From the NCBI GenBank assembly GCA_029289235.1, contig JARFTZ010000044.1, forward strand, positions 1 to 64,000: a DNA stretch of 64,000 bases, in the 5' to 3' direction. Position 1 is the stretch's first letter. Every line of letters starts with the position of its first letter. The position numbers were made by a program, and so were the translations under genes. Below the pieces are notes generated by a model. It ran no database searches and was not told where the DNA came from. It worked only from the letters and a program-made list of their open reading frames with translations. This DNA comes from Gammaproteobacteria bacterium. GTDB lineage: Bacteria > Pseudomonadota > Gammaproteobacteria > Burkholderiales > Rhodocyclaceae. Below are positions 1 to 9,094 of this stretch, piece after piece.

Positions 1-462
<462 letters not shown>

Positions 463-463
<1 letters not shown>

Positions 464-1314
464 TATTTTTCCGTATCAACCAAACCTTTGACGAACCACT
501 TCTGCATCAGGATGACGATCGTCGCCGGCGGAATCATCGCCATCATCGCCGTGGCCATGACCACGTTCCATTGCATCTCGGAGTCGCCGCCCGAGATCAT
601 GCGCTTGATGCCGATCACCACCGGATACATGCTTTCGTTGGTGGTGACCAGCAGCGGCCAGAGGTACTGGTTCCAGCCGTAGATGAACTGGATGACGAAC
701 AGCGCGGCGATCGAGGTCATCGACAGCGGCAGCAGCACGTCCTTGAAGAAGCGCATCGGGCCGGCACCGTCGATGCGCGCGGCCTCAACGAGTTCCTCGG
801 GCACGGTTAGGAAGAACTGGCGGAAGAGGAAGGTCGCTGTCGCCGAGGCGATCAGCGGCACGGTCAGGCCGGCGTAGGTGTCGAGCATGCCGAAGTCGGC
901 GACGACTTTGTAGGTCGGGCCGATGCGTACTTCGACGGGAAGCATCAAGGTGATGAAAATGGCCCAGAAAACGAAGTTGCGGAACGGGAAACGGAAGTAG
1001 ACGATGGCGAACGCCGAGAGCAGCGAGATGGCAATCTTGCCAAGGGCAATGATCAGCGCGGTGATCAGGCTGACCATCATCATGCGCGCGACGGGCGCCT
1101 TTGAGCCCGCGCCGGCGCCAGTGCCGTTCCAGGCGTCGAGGTAGTTCTGCAGGAAATGCGATCCGGGCAGCAAGGGCATCGGCGACTGCATGAGGTCGGG
1201 CGTCGTGTGCGTCGAAGCGACGAAGGTCAGGTAGAGCGGGAATGCGATGACGACGACGCCGAGGATCAGCACGGTGTGGGTCAGCGCGGTGAGAAGTGGC
1301 CGGCGTTCAACCAT
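463..1314 (-). CDS. ugpE: Glycerol-3-phosphate ABC transporter permease UgpE
   Basis: This is an inner-membrane permease subunit of the sn-glycerol-3-phosphate importer. The protein has 283 residues, close to the usual 281, with about six hydrophobic segments. The cytoplasmic EAA loop that contacts the ATPase is clear ([20 protein letters not shown]). It begins with ATG 29 bp downstream of the ugpA stop and ends in a one-base overlap with ugpC. It belongs to the leftward operon ugpB-ugpA-ugpE-ugpC. Confidence 0.93.
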
Positions 1315-1343
1315 GTCTCAGCCCTCGGTAAAAGGTCTTCATG

Positions 1344-2231
1344 TCAGTAGGTGACTTTCTTTTCGACGAAACGGAACTGCACGACGGTCAGCGCGATGAC
1401 GATGACCATCAGCACCACGGACTGCGCGGCAGAGCCGCCGAGATCCATGGCCTTGAAGCCGTCGTAGTAAACCTTGTAGACGAGAATCGCCGTGTCCTTG
1501 CCCGGCCCGCCCTGCGTTGCCGAGTCGATGATGGCGAAGGTGTCGAAAAAGGCGTAGACGACGTTGATTACCAGCAGGAAGAAGGTCGTCGGCGAGAGCA
1601 GCGGGAAGACGATCGTCCAGAAGCGCCGCCAGGGACCGGCACCGTCGATCGCGGCAGCCTCGATCAGCGAGCGCGGGATGCTTTGCAGGCCGGCGAGGAA
1701 GAACAGGAAGTTGTACGAAATCTGTTTCCACACCGCGGCCATGACGACCAGGGTCATCGCATGCGTGCTGTTGAGCAGGTGGTTCCAGTCGATGCCGATG
1801 GCGCGCAGGCCGTAGGCGACGACGCCGACGCTCGGCGCGAACATGAACAGCCACAGCACGCCGGCGACGGCGGGCGCCACCGCGTAGGGCCAGATCAGCA
1901 GCGTCTTGTAGAACAGCGCGCCCTTCGCGACCCGGTCGGCATACACGGCGAGCAGCAGCGAGAGGCTGATGCCGATCACTGCCACTGATACCGAAAAAAT
2001 GGCGGTCGTGTAAAACGAGGCGAGGTAGGTCTCGTCGTTCCACAGGTTGCGGAAGTTTTCCAGGCCGACCCATTCGATCGACGTGCCGAACGCATCCGAT
2101 TGCTGTACGGATTGCAGTAGCGCCTGCGCCGCCGGCCAGAAAAAGAACGCGCCGATGATGAACACCTGCGGTGCGACGAGCACCCAGGGCAACCACTTCG
2201 ATTTGAAGACGACCCGCTTTTCAACTGCCAT
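1344..2231 (-). CDS. ugpA: Glycerol-3-phosphate ABC transporter permease UgpA
   Basis: This is the second inner-membrane permease subunit, partner of UgpE. It has 295 residues, matching the family length, an N-terminal membrane segment after [10 protein letters not shown], and the EAA loop [20 protein letters not shown]. It follows ugpB after a 134-bp spacer that carries stem-loops, an arrangement that usually lowers permease expression relative to the binding protein. Assignment to Ugp rather than another CUT1 sugar importer rests on the adjacent UgpB and UgpQ. Confidence 0.93.
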   Translation of the reverse strand: MAVEKRVVFKSKWLPWVLVAPQVFIIGAFFFWPAAQALLQSVQQSDAFGTSIEWVGLENFRNLWNDETYLASFYTTAIFSVSVAVIGISLSLLLAVYADRVAKGALFYKTLLIWPYAVAPAVAGVLWLFMFAPSVGVVAYGLRAIGIDWNHLLNSTHAMTLVVMAAVWKQISYNFLFFLAGLQSIPRSLIEAAAIDGAGPWRRFWTIVFPLLSPTTFFLLVINVVYAFFDTFAIIDSATQGGPGKDTAILVYKVYYDGFKAMDLGGSAAQSVVLMVIVIALTVVQFRFVEKKVTY

Positions 2232-2292
2232 GACCCTGTCCCGATTTCTTCTTGGTATCGCCTGATCTGCCGCGAAGGAGCGCGCAGTCCGC

Positions 2293-2350
2293 CCGGCAGG
2301 ACTGCCGGAGGTGTTTCCGTGCAGTCCGCCGAGAGGCGCTGGCAGCGCCT
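2293..2350. other. Two stem-loops between ugpB and ugpA
   Basis: Two inverted repeats lie in the ugpB-ugpA spacer. CCGGCA/TGCCGG (2293-2298 with 2303-2308) has a 4-base loop, and AGGCGCT/AGCGCCT (2334-2340 with 2344-2350) has a 3-base loop. No T-run follows on the minus strand, so these are more likely processing or RNA-stabilising structures at the 3' end of ugpB than a strong terminator. This is inference from structure only. Confidence 0.5.
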
Positions 2351-2365
2351 TGCTACGCTTTCAGA

Positions 2366-3673
2366 CTATTTCTTGCTGTTGGCTTTCTCGAAGCGTTCGA
2401 GCATTTCGTTGCCGCGTTTCACGATGGCGTCGAGCCCTTCTTTCGGGGTCTTCTTGCCGGCCCAGACCTGTTCGAGTTCCTCGTCCTCGATCGTACGGAT
2501 CTGTACGTAGTTGCCGAGGCGGATGCCGCGCGACTTGTCGGTGGTCTTGCGGATCATCTGGTTCGGCGCCACGTCGGTGCCCGGGTTCTCCTTGTAGTAA
2601 CCCGACTTCTCGGTCAGCGCAAAGGCTTCCAGGGTGATCGGCAGGTAGCCGGTGCGCTTGTGGCTGGCCGACTGCACGTCCGGCTTCGAAACGAAGCTGA
2701 AGAACTCAGCGACGCCCTTGTACTCGTCGGCCTTCTTGCCACCCATAACCCACAGGCTGGCGCCACCGATGACCGTGTTTTGCGGCGCGCCCTCGACGTC
2801 TGGGTAGTAGGGCAGCGTGGACAGTCCGAAGTTGAACTTGGCGTTCTTCTTGGCGTTGCCGTAGAAGCCCGATGAGGTGGTGATCATCGCGCATTCGCCG
2901 GAGATGAAAGACGGTTCCGGCGTGCTCATCCGGCCCTTGTAAACGAACAGCCCTTGCTTCGCCATGTTGGACAGGTTTTCTATATGGCGAACGTGCAGGG
3001 GAGAGTTGATCTTCAAGCGCGCATCGAGGCCGCCGAAGCCGTTGTTCTTGGTGGCGAATTCGACGTTGTGCCAGGCGGAGAAACTCTCCAGTTGCGTCCA
3101 GCTCTGCCAGGCGATGGTCAGCGGGCAGGTATGCCCCGACGCTTTGAGCTTGGCTGCGGCCTGCGTCACTTCGATCCAGGTTTTCGGCGGCTGCTCGGGG
3201 TCGAGGCCGGCGGCCTTGAACGCATCCTTGTTGTAGTAGAACACGGTCGTCGAGCTGTTGAACGGGAAGCTCAGCATCTGGCCGTTCGGCGCCGTGTAGT
3301 AACCCGCGACGGCGGGGATATAGACGGCCGGGTCGAATTTCTGGCCGGCTTCCTTCATCACCTCGCCGACCGGCTTGATGGCCTTGCCGCTGGCCATCAT
3401 CATCGCCGTGCCGACTTCGAAGACCTGCAGGATGTGCGGGGCGTTGCCGGCGCGATAGGCCGCGATCGCCGCGGTCATCGATTCGTCGTACGAGCCCTTG
3501 AAGGTCGGCACGATCTTGTATTTCGACTGGCTGGCATTGAATTCCCTGGCGAGGTCGTTGACCCATTCGCCATTGACCGAGGTCATCGAATGCCACCATT
3601 GAATTTCAACCTGGGCCGAGGCGCCCATTGAAAAGAGCCCGGCGAGTACTGCAGCAGCGATCTTGTGTCTCAT
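2366..3673 (-). CDS. ugpB: Periplasmic glycerol-3-phosphate-binding protein UgpB
   Basis: This is the solute-binding protein that captures sn-glycerol-3-phosphate or glycerophosphodiesters in the periplasm for UgpAEC. The chosen ATG (3671-3673) gives 435 residues, close to the usual 438, and begins with a classical signal peptide, MRHKIAAAVLAGLFSMGASA, cleaved before QVEIQWWHS. GGAG lies 8 bases ahead of the ATG. A longer in-frame start 102 bp upstream would bury the signal peptide and is rejected. UgpB family features include EIQWWHSM near the N-terminus and the FNSSTTVFYYNKDAF block. The gene is divergent from ugpQ across a region with two palindromic operators. Confidence 0.95.
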   Translation of the reverse strand: MRHKIAAAVLAGLFSMGASAQVEIQWWHSMTSVNGEWVNDLAREFNASQSKYKIVPTFKGSYDESMTAAIAAYRAGNAPHILQVFEVGTAMMMASGKAIKPVGEVMKEAGQKFDPAVYIPAVAGYYTAPNGQMLSFPFNSSTTVFYYNKDAFKAAGLDPEQPPKTWIEVTQAAAKLKASGHTCPLTIAWQSWTQLESFSAWHNVEFATKNNGFGGLDARLKINSPLHVRHIENLSNMAKQGLFVYKGRMSTPEPSFISGECAMITTSSGFYGNAKKNAKFNFGLSTLPYYPDVEGAPQNTVIGGASLWVMGGKKADEYKGVAEFFSFVSKPDVQSASHKRTGYLPITLEAFALTEKSGYYKENPGTDVAPNQMIRKTTDKSRGIRLGNYVQIRTIEDEELEQVWAGKKTPKEGLDAIVKRGNEMLERFEKANSKK

Positions 3674-3815
3674 GATGTCTCCATAGTTTTGATATGTGCC
3701 ACGAGTGCGACAACCAACAGGTATTCCATCAGACAAACTTCGGCGATTCCGCCCGTGTTCGAGCTGAGCTGCCAAAGGTATTACCGCAAAGCTACATTCT
3801 GGTTACTGCGCAATT

Positions 3816-3827
3816 TTCGATTTCGAA
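3816..3827. promoter_or_regulatory. Palindromic operator copy 1, GlpR/DeoR-like
   Basis: The sequence TTCGATTTCGAA has the form TTCG-N4-CGAA. The E. coli GlpR operator has the same half-sites and spacing (TTCG-N4-CGAA within a longer palindrome), from established knowledge of the DeoR family. It lies on the ugpB side of the divergent region. Because ugp handles glycerol-3-phosphate, the inducer of GlpR, a GlpR-type repressor is a reasonable inferred ligand. Confidence 0.5.
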
Positions 3828-3888
3828 TGCGACAGGAGGGGCTAGGTTAGCATTGGTGTTCGTAAAGTCAATGAGCTTGAAATTATTT

Positions 3889-3900
3889 TTCGATTTCGAA
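3889..3900. promoter_or_regulatory. Palindromic operator copy 2, GlpR/DeoR-like
   Basis: This is an exact second copy of TTCGATTTCGAA, 73 bp from the first (close to seven helical turns), preceded by a short T-run like copy 1. It sits next to a TTGAAA hexamer that could be the ugpQ -35. Same-face spacing would permit cooperative binding or looping; that is inference. Confidence 0.5.
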
Positions 3901-3981
3901 CATTGTCCGGAATCTATTTGCTAGACTCGATCGCGGCGCTGCTTTGATCGACGGTCCTATTTTTTTCCAGGAGTCCAATTC

Positions 3982-4731
3982 GTGACGTCCCTTTCCCTTC
4001 CATCCTGGCCTTATCCCCGAACGTTTGCACATCGTGGTGCCGGCAAGCTGGCACCGGAAAACACCCTGGCGGCATTGCGGCATGGCGCATCGTTCGGCTA
4101 TGCCGCTTTCGAATTCGACGTGAAGCTTTCTGCCGACGGGACGAGCTTCCTGTTGCACGACGCGACGCTGGAGCGCACGACCAACGGGGTCGGGCGGGCC
4201 GATGCGATGACGCTCGGCGGTCTGACGATGCTCGACGCCGGCAGCTGGCATAGTGCCGCCTTCGCCGGTGAACCCCTCCCCACCCTGGCCGGCATTTTTG
4301 CCTATCTGCGGGCCAACGGCTTCGCCGCCAATGTGGAGATCAAGCCTTCTCCCGGAAGAGAATGGGAAACTGGCGCCGCCGTGGCGCTGGATGTGAAGAC
4401 CCTGTCGCAGGGAATGCCCGTGAAGCCCCTGCTTTCCTCGTTCAGCGAGGCGGCGCTGGAAGCCGCCCGGTTCGCCGTACCCGATCTCCCCCGCGCCCTG
4501 CTTGTCGATACCCTGCCTTCCGACTGGCTGGAGCACCTGCGCCGTCTCGACTGTGTGGCGCTGGACGCCAACCACCGGGAACTCAGTGCCGACGTGGTCG
4601 CGCGCGCCAATGCCGCCGGCTTTCGGGTGCTGTGCTACACGGTCAACGAGCCGGAGCGTGCGCAGGAGTTGTTCGAGTGGGGAGTGGACAGCGTGATTAC
4701 GGACGCGGTCGATCGTATCGAAGCGTCGTGA
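3982..4731 (+). CDS. ugpQ: Glycerophosphodiester phosphodiesterase UgpQ
   Basis: This cytoplasmic enzyme hydrolyses glycerophosphodiesters to glycerol-3-phosphate and an alcohol. The protein has 249 residues (usual 247). The GDPD catalytic elements are visible: HRGAGKLAPENT near residue 17, the acidic metal-binding FEFDVKLSADG, and the catalytic His in LLHDATLERTTNG. The start is GTG with CCAGGAG about 8 bases upstream. In E. coli ugpQ is the last gene of the ugp operon; here it is divergent from ugpB, so shared regulation would have to act through the intergenic operators. It converges on the EamA gene with a 20-bp gap. Confidence 0.93.
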   Translation: MTSLSLPSWPYPRTFAHRGAGKLAPENTLAALRHGASFGYAAFEFDVKLSADGTSFLLHDATLERTTNGVGRADAMTLGGLTMLDAGSWHSAAFAGEPLPTLAGIFAYLRANGFAANVEIKPSPGREWETGAAVALDVKTLSQGMPVKPLLSSFSEAALEAARFAVPDLPRALLVDTLPSDWLEHLRRLDCVALDANHRELSADVVARANAAGFRVLCYTVNEPERAQELFEWGVDSVITDAVDRIEAS

Positions 4732-4751
4732 AGGCGGAAGGCTGTTGCGCC

Positions 4752-5645
4752 TCAGTGCAGCCGGCGCGATCGGAGCGGAAGGCGGATACTTTCGTGTTGA
4801 TGTACCGCAAGCCCGAGCAGAATGAGCGCAGTGCCGAAGCCCAGGTTTGGCGTGACGTGCTCGCCATTCAGGAGGTTGCCGAGCAGCAGCGCCATGACCG
4901 GCGTGATCAGGGTAATCAGCGCGATCCGGGTGGCGCGCAGATGCTTGATCACGTAGTAGTACATGGTGAAGGCGATGGCCGAGCCGAACACGCCGAGGTA
5001 GACGATCGCCAGCCCGGAGCGCCACGGTATTGTCGCCGGTATCTCGCCGCTGGTCGCCAGCCAGAGCACCGCAAAAAGCGGCGTGGCGACGCCGAGCGAG
5101 CCGACGGTGGTGGCCAGTGGCGGACTGTCGTCGCCGATGCGCTTTAGCCAGACGAGACAGGTGGCGTAGAAAAACACGGCGAAGAGCAGCACGGTGAGGC
5201 CGGCCTTGGAATGCGCGCCGCCAAGACTCGTTCCGTCAAGGAAAATGATGCCGAGGCCACTCACGCCGAGGAGCATGCCGAGCACCTTCCACGGCGTGAT
5301 CGCCTTTTCGCCCAGCAGGAAGGTGGCCAGGATGCTGGCCATCAACGGCGAAAGGCCGAACGTCACCGAGATCAACCCCGAGTGAACGTGACGCGAACTC
5401 CAGTAGGTCAAGGCCATCGAGCTGAAAAGACCGAGGCCGCCGACGACATAGGAACTCAGGGCGCGCGCATGTACGGGAAAGCGGGTTCGCCCGCCGAGAA
5501 GCAGCACGATCGCCGTTGCCAGCCCGATCACCATCCGTGCCAGCACTGCGAATGCGAAGTTCGCCCCTTGCGTACTCCACTGGATGGTCAGCGGCGTGGT
5601 CGACCAGATGAGAATGATGCCGAGGTACGCAGCCGGGACGGGCAT
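4752..5645 (-). CDS. EamA (DMT superfamily) transporter
   Basis: This is an inner-membrane drug/metabolite transporter-type permease of unknown substrate. The start MPVPAAYLGIILIWSTTPLT gives 297 residues, the typical length for a ten-helix protein made of two EamA repeats. A longer in-frame extension is Ser/Arg-rich and overlaps the divergent dehydrogenase promoter, so it is rejected. Conserved second-repeat residues appear in YLGVFGSAIAFTMYYYVIK and LLGNLLNGEHVTPN. Neighbours give no clue to the substrate. Confidence 0.85.
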   Translation of the reverse strand: MPVPAAYLGIILIWSTTPLTIQWSTQGANFAFAVLARMVIGLATAIVLLLGGRTRFPVHARALSSYVVGGLGLFSSMALTYWSSRHVHSGLISVTFGLSPLMASILATFLLGEKAITPWKVLGMLLGVSGLGIIFLDGTSLGGAHSKAGLTVLLFAVFFYATCLVWLKRIGDDSPPLATTVGSLGVATPLFAVLWLATSGEIPATIPWRSGLAIVYLGVFGSAIAFTMYYYVIKHLRATRIALITLITPVMALLLGNLLNGEHVTPNLGFGTALILLGLAVHQHESIRLPLRSRRLH

Positions 5646-5769
5646 GTCGGGAGAGCTCCGGGAAAGGCATGGGGAGGAGGCGTCCGGGCGGGGCCTCGAC
5701 GCGGGCGATACAATAGCACTTTTGGCCAGCTCACATGACCGGCCGCAACTACCGCTTCGGGAGATTCGC

Positions 5770-6825
5770 ATGACAATTCCGCGCTATTCGGTCGCCTCGC
5801 TCAGGCAACTTGCCACCGAACTATTTGCCGCAGCCGGCATGGAGGCCGAAAAGGCACAGGCGGTCGCGGAAGTGCTGGTGACCGGCGACATGGTCGGGCA
5901 GCGAACGCACGGCATGGCGCTGTGTCCGCAGTACCTGGAGCAGATCGAGAAGGGCCTGATGGCCAAGGCCGGCACGCCGGAAGTCGTTCGCGACTCAGGT
6001 GCGGTATTCGTCTGGGACGGCAATTATCTGCCGGGGCCGTGGCTGGTGTCGCAGGCGCTTGAACTGGCCGCTTCGCGCCTCGCCGAGCACGGCGTGGTGA
6101 CCGCGGTGATCCGCCGCAGCCACCACATCGCCTGCCTGACTTCGCTGATCAAGCAGGCGACCGACCGCGGACTGGCGGTGATCCTCGCCTCGTCCGATCC
6201 GGCTTTCGGCTTCATCGCTCCCTACGGCGGCAAGGAGCCGCTGTTCACGCCGAACCCGATCGCCATCGGCTACCCCGGAACGGAACAGCCGGTCTGGATC
6301 GACGTCAGCACCTCGATCACCACCGTCGGCATGGCGCGGCAGAAATCGGCGGCCGATACCCCGTTCGCGCATCCCTGGCTGATGGACGCCGATGGCAACC
6401 CGACCAATGACCCGCATGTGCTTGATCCGGGGGCCAACGGCTCCCTGCTGCCGCTCGGCGGGCGGGAGTACGGGCACAAGGGTTTCGGCCTGTCGCTGAT
6501 GGTCGAGATGCTGACCCACGGTCTGGGCGGCTTCGGCCGTCCGGACAGCGAGAAACGCTGGGGCGCCAATGTCTTCCTGCAACTGATTGACCCGGACGCC
6601 TTCGCCGGGCGGGCGGCCTTCCTGCGCCAGATGGACTACTTGACCGGGCGATGTCACGCCAATGCGCCGATCGACCCGGCGAATCCCGTGCGCATGCCCG
6701 GCGAAATGGCCCAGCGGCGGATCGCCGAGGCGCAGCGTGCGGGGCTCGATGTGGCGCCGAAGGTGTTTGATGCCTTGACGGCGGCGGCGACGCGCTATGG
6801 CATCGCCATGCCCCCCGCGCTGTAA
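5770..6825 (+). CDS. Ldh2-family NAD(P)-dependent malate/lactate-type oxidoreductase
   Basis: This is a cytoplasmic 2-hydroxyacid or imino-acid oxidoreductase of the malate/L-lactate dehydrogenase (Ldh_2) family. The ATG at 5770, preceded by GGGAG, gives 351 residues, the normal family length. Hallmarks are GQRTHGMALCPQYL near the N-terminus, the nucleotide/substrate region with RRSHHIACL, and the glycine-rich PLGGREYGHKGFGLSLMVEM. Family members include ureidoglycolate, sulfolactate and diketogulonate reductases as well as piperideine-2-carboxylate reductase, so the substrate is not assigned. A TACAAT hexamer at 5709-5714 could be its -10. Confidence 0.88.
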   Translation: MTIPRYSVASLRQLATELFAAAGMEAEKAQAVAEVLVTGDMVGQRTHGMALCPQYLEQIEKGLMAKAGTPEVVRDSGAVFVWDGNYLPGPWLVSQALELAASRLAEHGVVTAVIRRSHHIACLTSLIKQATDRGLAVILASSDPAFGFIAPYGGKEPLFTPNPIAIGYPGTEQPVWIDVSTSITTVGMARQKSAADTPFAHPWLMDADGNPTNDPHVLDPGANGSLLPLGGREYGHKGFGLSLMVEMLTHGLGGFGRPDSEKRWGANVFLQLIDPDAFAGRAAFLRQMDYLTGRCHANAPIDPANPVRMPGEMAQRRIAEAQRAGLDVAPKVFDALTAAATRYGIAMPPAL

Positions 6826-6844
6826 GCTGCGGGCGGGGAACGAC

Positions 6845-6868
6845 GAAGGGACGCAGGCGTCCCTTCTT
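6845..6868. terminator. Bidirectional terminator-like hairpin
   Basis: A perfect 9-bp stem GAAGGGACG/CGTCCCTTC (6845-6853 with 6858-6866) with the loop CAGG lies between the convergent dehydrogenase and cytochrome c genes. The T-run is short on both strands, so efficiency is uncertain. Confidence 0.6.
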
Positions 6869-6883
6869 GTCGGCAGGAGAATG

Positions 6884-7339
6884 CTACTTGGCTTTGTCGA
6901 CGAGGAACGCGATCGCGGCCTTGAGTTCGTCCTCGGTCAGGCTGGCATCACCGGCGCGTGCCGGCATGGCGCCCTTCCCGTTGATCACTGACTGGAGCAG
7001 GGCAGAGTCACCCAGCGCGATGCGCGGCGCCCACGCCGCCTTGTCGCCGGTCTTCGGCGCGCCGGCGACGCCGATATCGTGGCAGGCCTTGCAGATCGCG
7101 TTGTAAACCGTCTCCGCGCTGCGCGGCTTGCCGTCGGATGGCGCGACGGTCTTCTTCAGTTCGACACGGGCGACCGGCTGGATGCGTAGTTCGGCTTCAT
7201 CGGCGCTCTCTGCCGATGGGTCGCCCTTGCCGATCATCGACAGCGGCCAGATGATCACGGTGAGCAGGATGCCGACGGCAATCGAGGCCAACATGATCGT
7301 GCGGGAGGAGTTTGCCGAAGACTTGGGTGTGCTTGCCAT
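6884..7339 (-). CDS. Membrane-anchored c5-type monoheme cytochrome
   Basis: This is an electron-transfer cytochrome c of 151 residues facing the periplasm. An uncleaved-looking membrane anchor spans about residues 15-35. The heme motif CKACH is at residues 83-87, and the distal ligand is probably Met125 in GAMPARAG. An acidic then Lys-rich linker separates the anchor from the heme domain. The fold signature (YNAICKACHDIG ... GAMPARAG ... LTEDELKAAIAFL) matches the c5/CycM type common in betaproteobacteria. It lies 75 bp downstream of the flavin reductase gene on the same strand. The redox partner is unknown. Confidence 0.88.
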   Translation of the reverse strand: MASTPKSSANSSRTIMLASIAVGILLTVIIWPLSMIGKGDPSAESADEAELRIQPVARVELKKTVAPSDGKPRSAETVYNAICKACHDIGVAGAPKTGDKAAWAPRIALGDSALLQSVINGKGAMPARAGDASLTEDELKAAIAFLVDKAK

Positions 7340-7414
7340 GATTTTCCCCGCGAAGCTGTAAGTTGTTGCGATTCGTTTGACCGAAACGTGATCCTACCGG
7401 TTTTCTTCGCCGAT

Positions 7415-7930
7415 TCAATCGGCCTCGTCCATGTCGAGCCAGCAGTAGGCGCCGTCGAAGAACACCAGCGGCGAAGTCGCGTCGCCGCGGGCGAAGCGTT
7501 CGACGCGCCCGAGGAAGATGAGGTGGTCGCCGCCGGGGTAGTGTGCTTCGTGGGAACACTCGAACCAGGCGCAGCAACCATCGATCAGCCGAGTGCCGCC
7601 GGGTCCGCTGCGCACGGGCACATCGGCGAAGCGGTCGTCGCTGCGCGAGGCGAAACGGTTGGACAATCCGCGCTGGTCGGCCGCGAGTACGTTGATCGCA
7701 TAGCGGTCGGCCTGGCGGAAGGCTTCCAGCTTGGGTGAGTTGGTCGCCAGGCTCCAGAGGATCAGCGGCGGGTCGAGCGATACCGAGTTGAACGAGCTGA
7801 TCGTTACCCCGATCGGCTTTCCCTCCGGCCCGAGGGCAGTCACGATGGTGATTCCGGTGGCGAAGCGGCCCAGCGCGTTGCGAAACTCGCGGCTGTTGAA
7901 TGTGGCGTCTGAAGAAGCGGAGGCGGTCAT
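7415..7930 (-). CDS. Flavin reductase-like FMN-binding protein
   Basis: This 171-residue protein of the flavin-reductase split-barrel family (HpaC/RutF type) probably reduces FMN or FAD with NAD(P)H for a partner monooxygenase. Visible family features are FATGITIVTALG near residue 23, the flavin-contacting GVTISSFNSVSLDPPLILW, and HYPGGDHLIFLGRVERF near the C-terminus. There is no monooxygenase beside it, so the partner is elsewhere or the protein acts alone. The ATG is at 7928-7930. Confidence 0.88.
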   Translation of the reverse strand: MTASASSDATFNSREFRNALGRFATGITIVTALGPEGKPIGVTISSFNSVSLDPPLILWSLATNSPKLEAFRQADRYAINVLAADQRGLSNRFASRSDDRFADVPVRSGPGGTRLIDGCCAWFECSHEAHYPGGDHLIFLGRVERFARGDATSPLVFFDGAYCWLDMDEAD

Positions 7931-8048
7931 CGGTCGTCCGGGGCGGAAATAACGGCATGCTAAGATCGGCGCGAATCGAGGAAGTTCAGTACTGCCGCGT
8001 CCGCTCGGCGGCCATTATAGACCCGTCATTTCCCGCCTTTGTCGTTTC

Positions 8049-9089
8049 ATGCATGATCCAGCCGTTTCCTTCGCCGCGCGCCTGATCCGCTGGCAGCGCC
8101 AGCGCGGCCGCCACGACCTGCCCTGGCAGAATACCCGCGACGCCTACCGCATCTGGCTGTCCGAGATCATGCTGCAGCAGACGCAGGTGGCGACGGTGAT
8201 TTCCTACTATCAGCGTTTTCTCGAACGCTTTCCCGATGTGGGGACGCTGGCGGCGGCGCCGGTCGGGGCTGTCCTCGAACACTGGGCGGGACTCGGTTAC
8301 TACGCACGGGCACGCAATCTCCATCGCTGTGCGCAGGTCGTGGTCGAAAAGCACGGCGGTCGTTTTCCTGAAGCCCCGTCAGATCTGGCTGCTTTGCCGG
8401 GGATCGGCCGCTCGACCGCGGCGGCGATCGCGGCATTTGCCTTTGGCGTGCGGGCAGCGATTCTCGATGGCAACGTCAAGCGGGTGCTGGCGCGCTGCTT
8501 TGGCGTCGAGGGCTTTCCGGGGGGCGCCGCAGTGGAAAAGGAGTTGTGGCGGCTTGCCGAATCGTTGTTGCCGGAAGCGCAGATCGAGGCGTACACACAG
8601 GGGATCATGGACCTTGGCGCGACGCTGTGTACCCGGGCGAATCCGCGCTGTGCCGAATGCCCGATGGCCGAGATCTGCATTGCCAAGCGCGACGGGCGTC
8701 AGGCCGAACTGCCGGTGGCGAAGCCCGGCAAGCCCCTGCCACACCGGGAGGCTTCGATGCTGGTGCTGACCGACGGCGGGCATGTGCTGCTGGAACGGCG
8801 CCCGCCAATGGGTATCTGGGGAGGATTGCTGGCGTTGCCCGAGGTGCCGCTCGCGGAGGCGGACAGTTTCGCTGCGCGCCGCGGTTGCCGGCTGGTGGCG
8901 ACGCATGCGTTGCCTGCCGTTCAGCACAGCTTCAGCCATTTCCGCCTGACCATTCAGCCGCTGTTATGCCGTGTCGAGCCGGATGGAAGCCGGGTCGAGG
9001 AACCCGGGTGGGAGTGGCAGGCGGTCGAATCGCTTGATTCCGCCGCATTGCCTGCGCCGTTGAAGCGGCTGCTGCTCTGTGCCTTCTGA
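8049..9089 (+). CDS. mutY: A/G-specific adenine DNA glycosylase MutY
   Basis: This enzyme removes adenine mispaired with guanine or 8-oxoguanine in base-excision repair. The protein has 346 residues. Present are the catalytic Glu39 in SEIMLQQTQV, the helix-hairpin-helix LAALPGIGRSTAAAIA, the catalytic Asp in ILDGNVKRVLAR and the 4Fe-4S loop C-x6-C-x2-C-x5-C (CTRANPRCAECPMAEIC). A C-terminal NUDIX-like domain that recognises 8-oxoG follows. It converges on the response-regulator gene with only 5 bp between stops. Confidence 0.95.
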   Translation: MHDPAVSFAARLIRWQRQRGRHDLPWQNTRDAYRIWLSEIMLQQTQVATVISYYQRFLERFPDVGTLAAAPVGAVLEHWAGLGYYARARNLHRCAQVVVEKHGGRFPEAPSDLAALPGIGRSTAAAIAAFAFGVRAAILDGNVKRVLARCFGVEGFPGGAAVEKELWRLAESLLPEAQIEAYTQGIMDLGATLCTRANPRCAECPMAEICIAKRDGRQAELPVAKPGKPLPHREASMLVLTDGGHVLLERRPPMGIWGGLLALPEVPLAEADSFAARRGCRLVATHALPAVQHSFSHFRLTIQPLLCRVEPDGSRVEEPGWEWQAVESLDSAALPAPLKRLLLCAF

Positions 9090-9094
9090 ATGAA

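Larger units (their letters stand above)
3674..3981. promoter_or_regulatory. Divergent ugpB/ugpQ control region
   Basis: This 308-bp stretch without a gene is visibly more AT-rich than its surroundings and separates the divergent ugpB and ugpQ starts. It contains two identical 12-bp palindromes (listed separately). A possible rightward -35, TTGAAA, lies at 3877-3882, directly beside the second palindrome, but no convincing -10 follows. I see no Pho box here, although E. coli ugp is PhoB-controlled. Confidence 0.6.

Noticed and set aside
3694-3924. Rightward 76-codon frame in the ugpB/ugpQ gap
   Set aside because: It covers the operator region, has no ribosome site, and its composition reflects the AT-rich control region.
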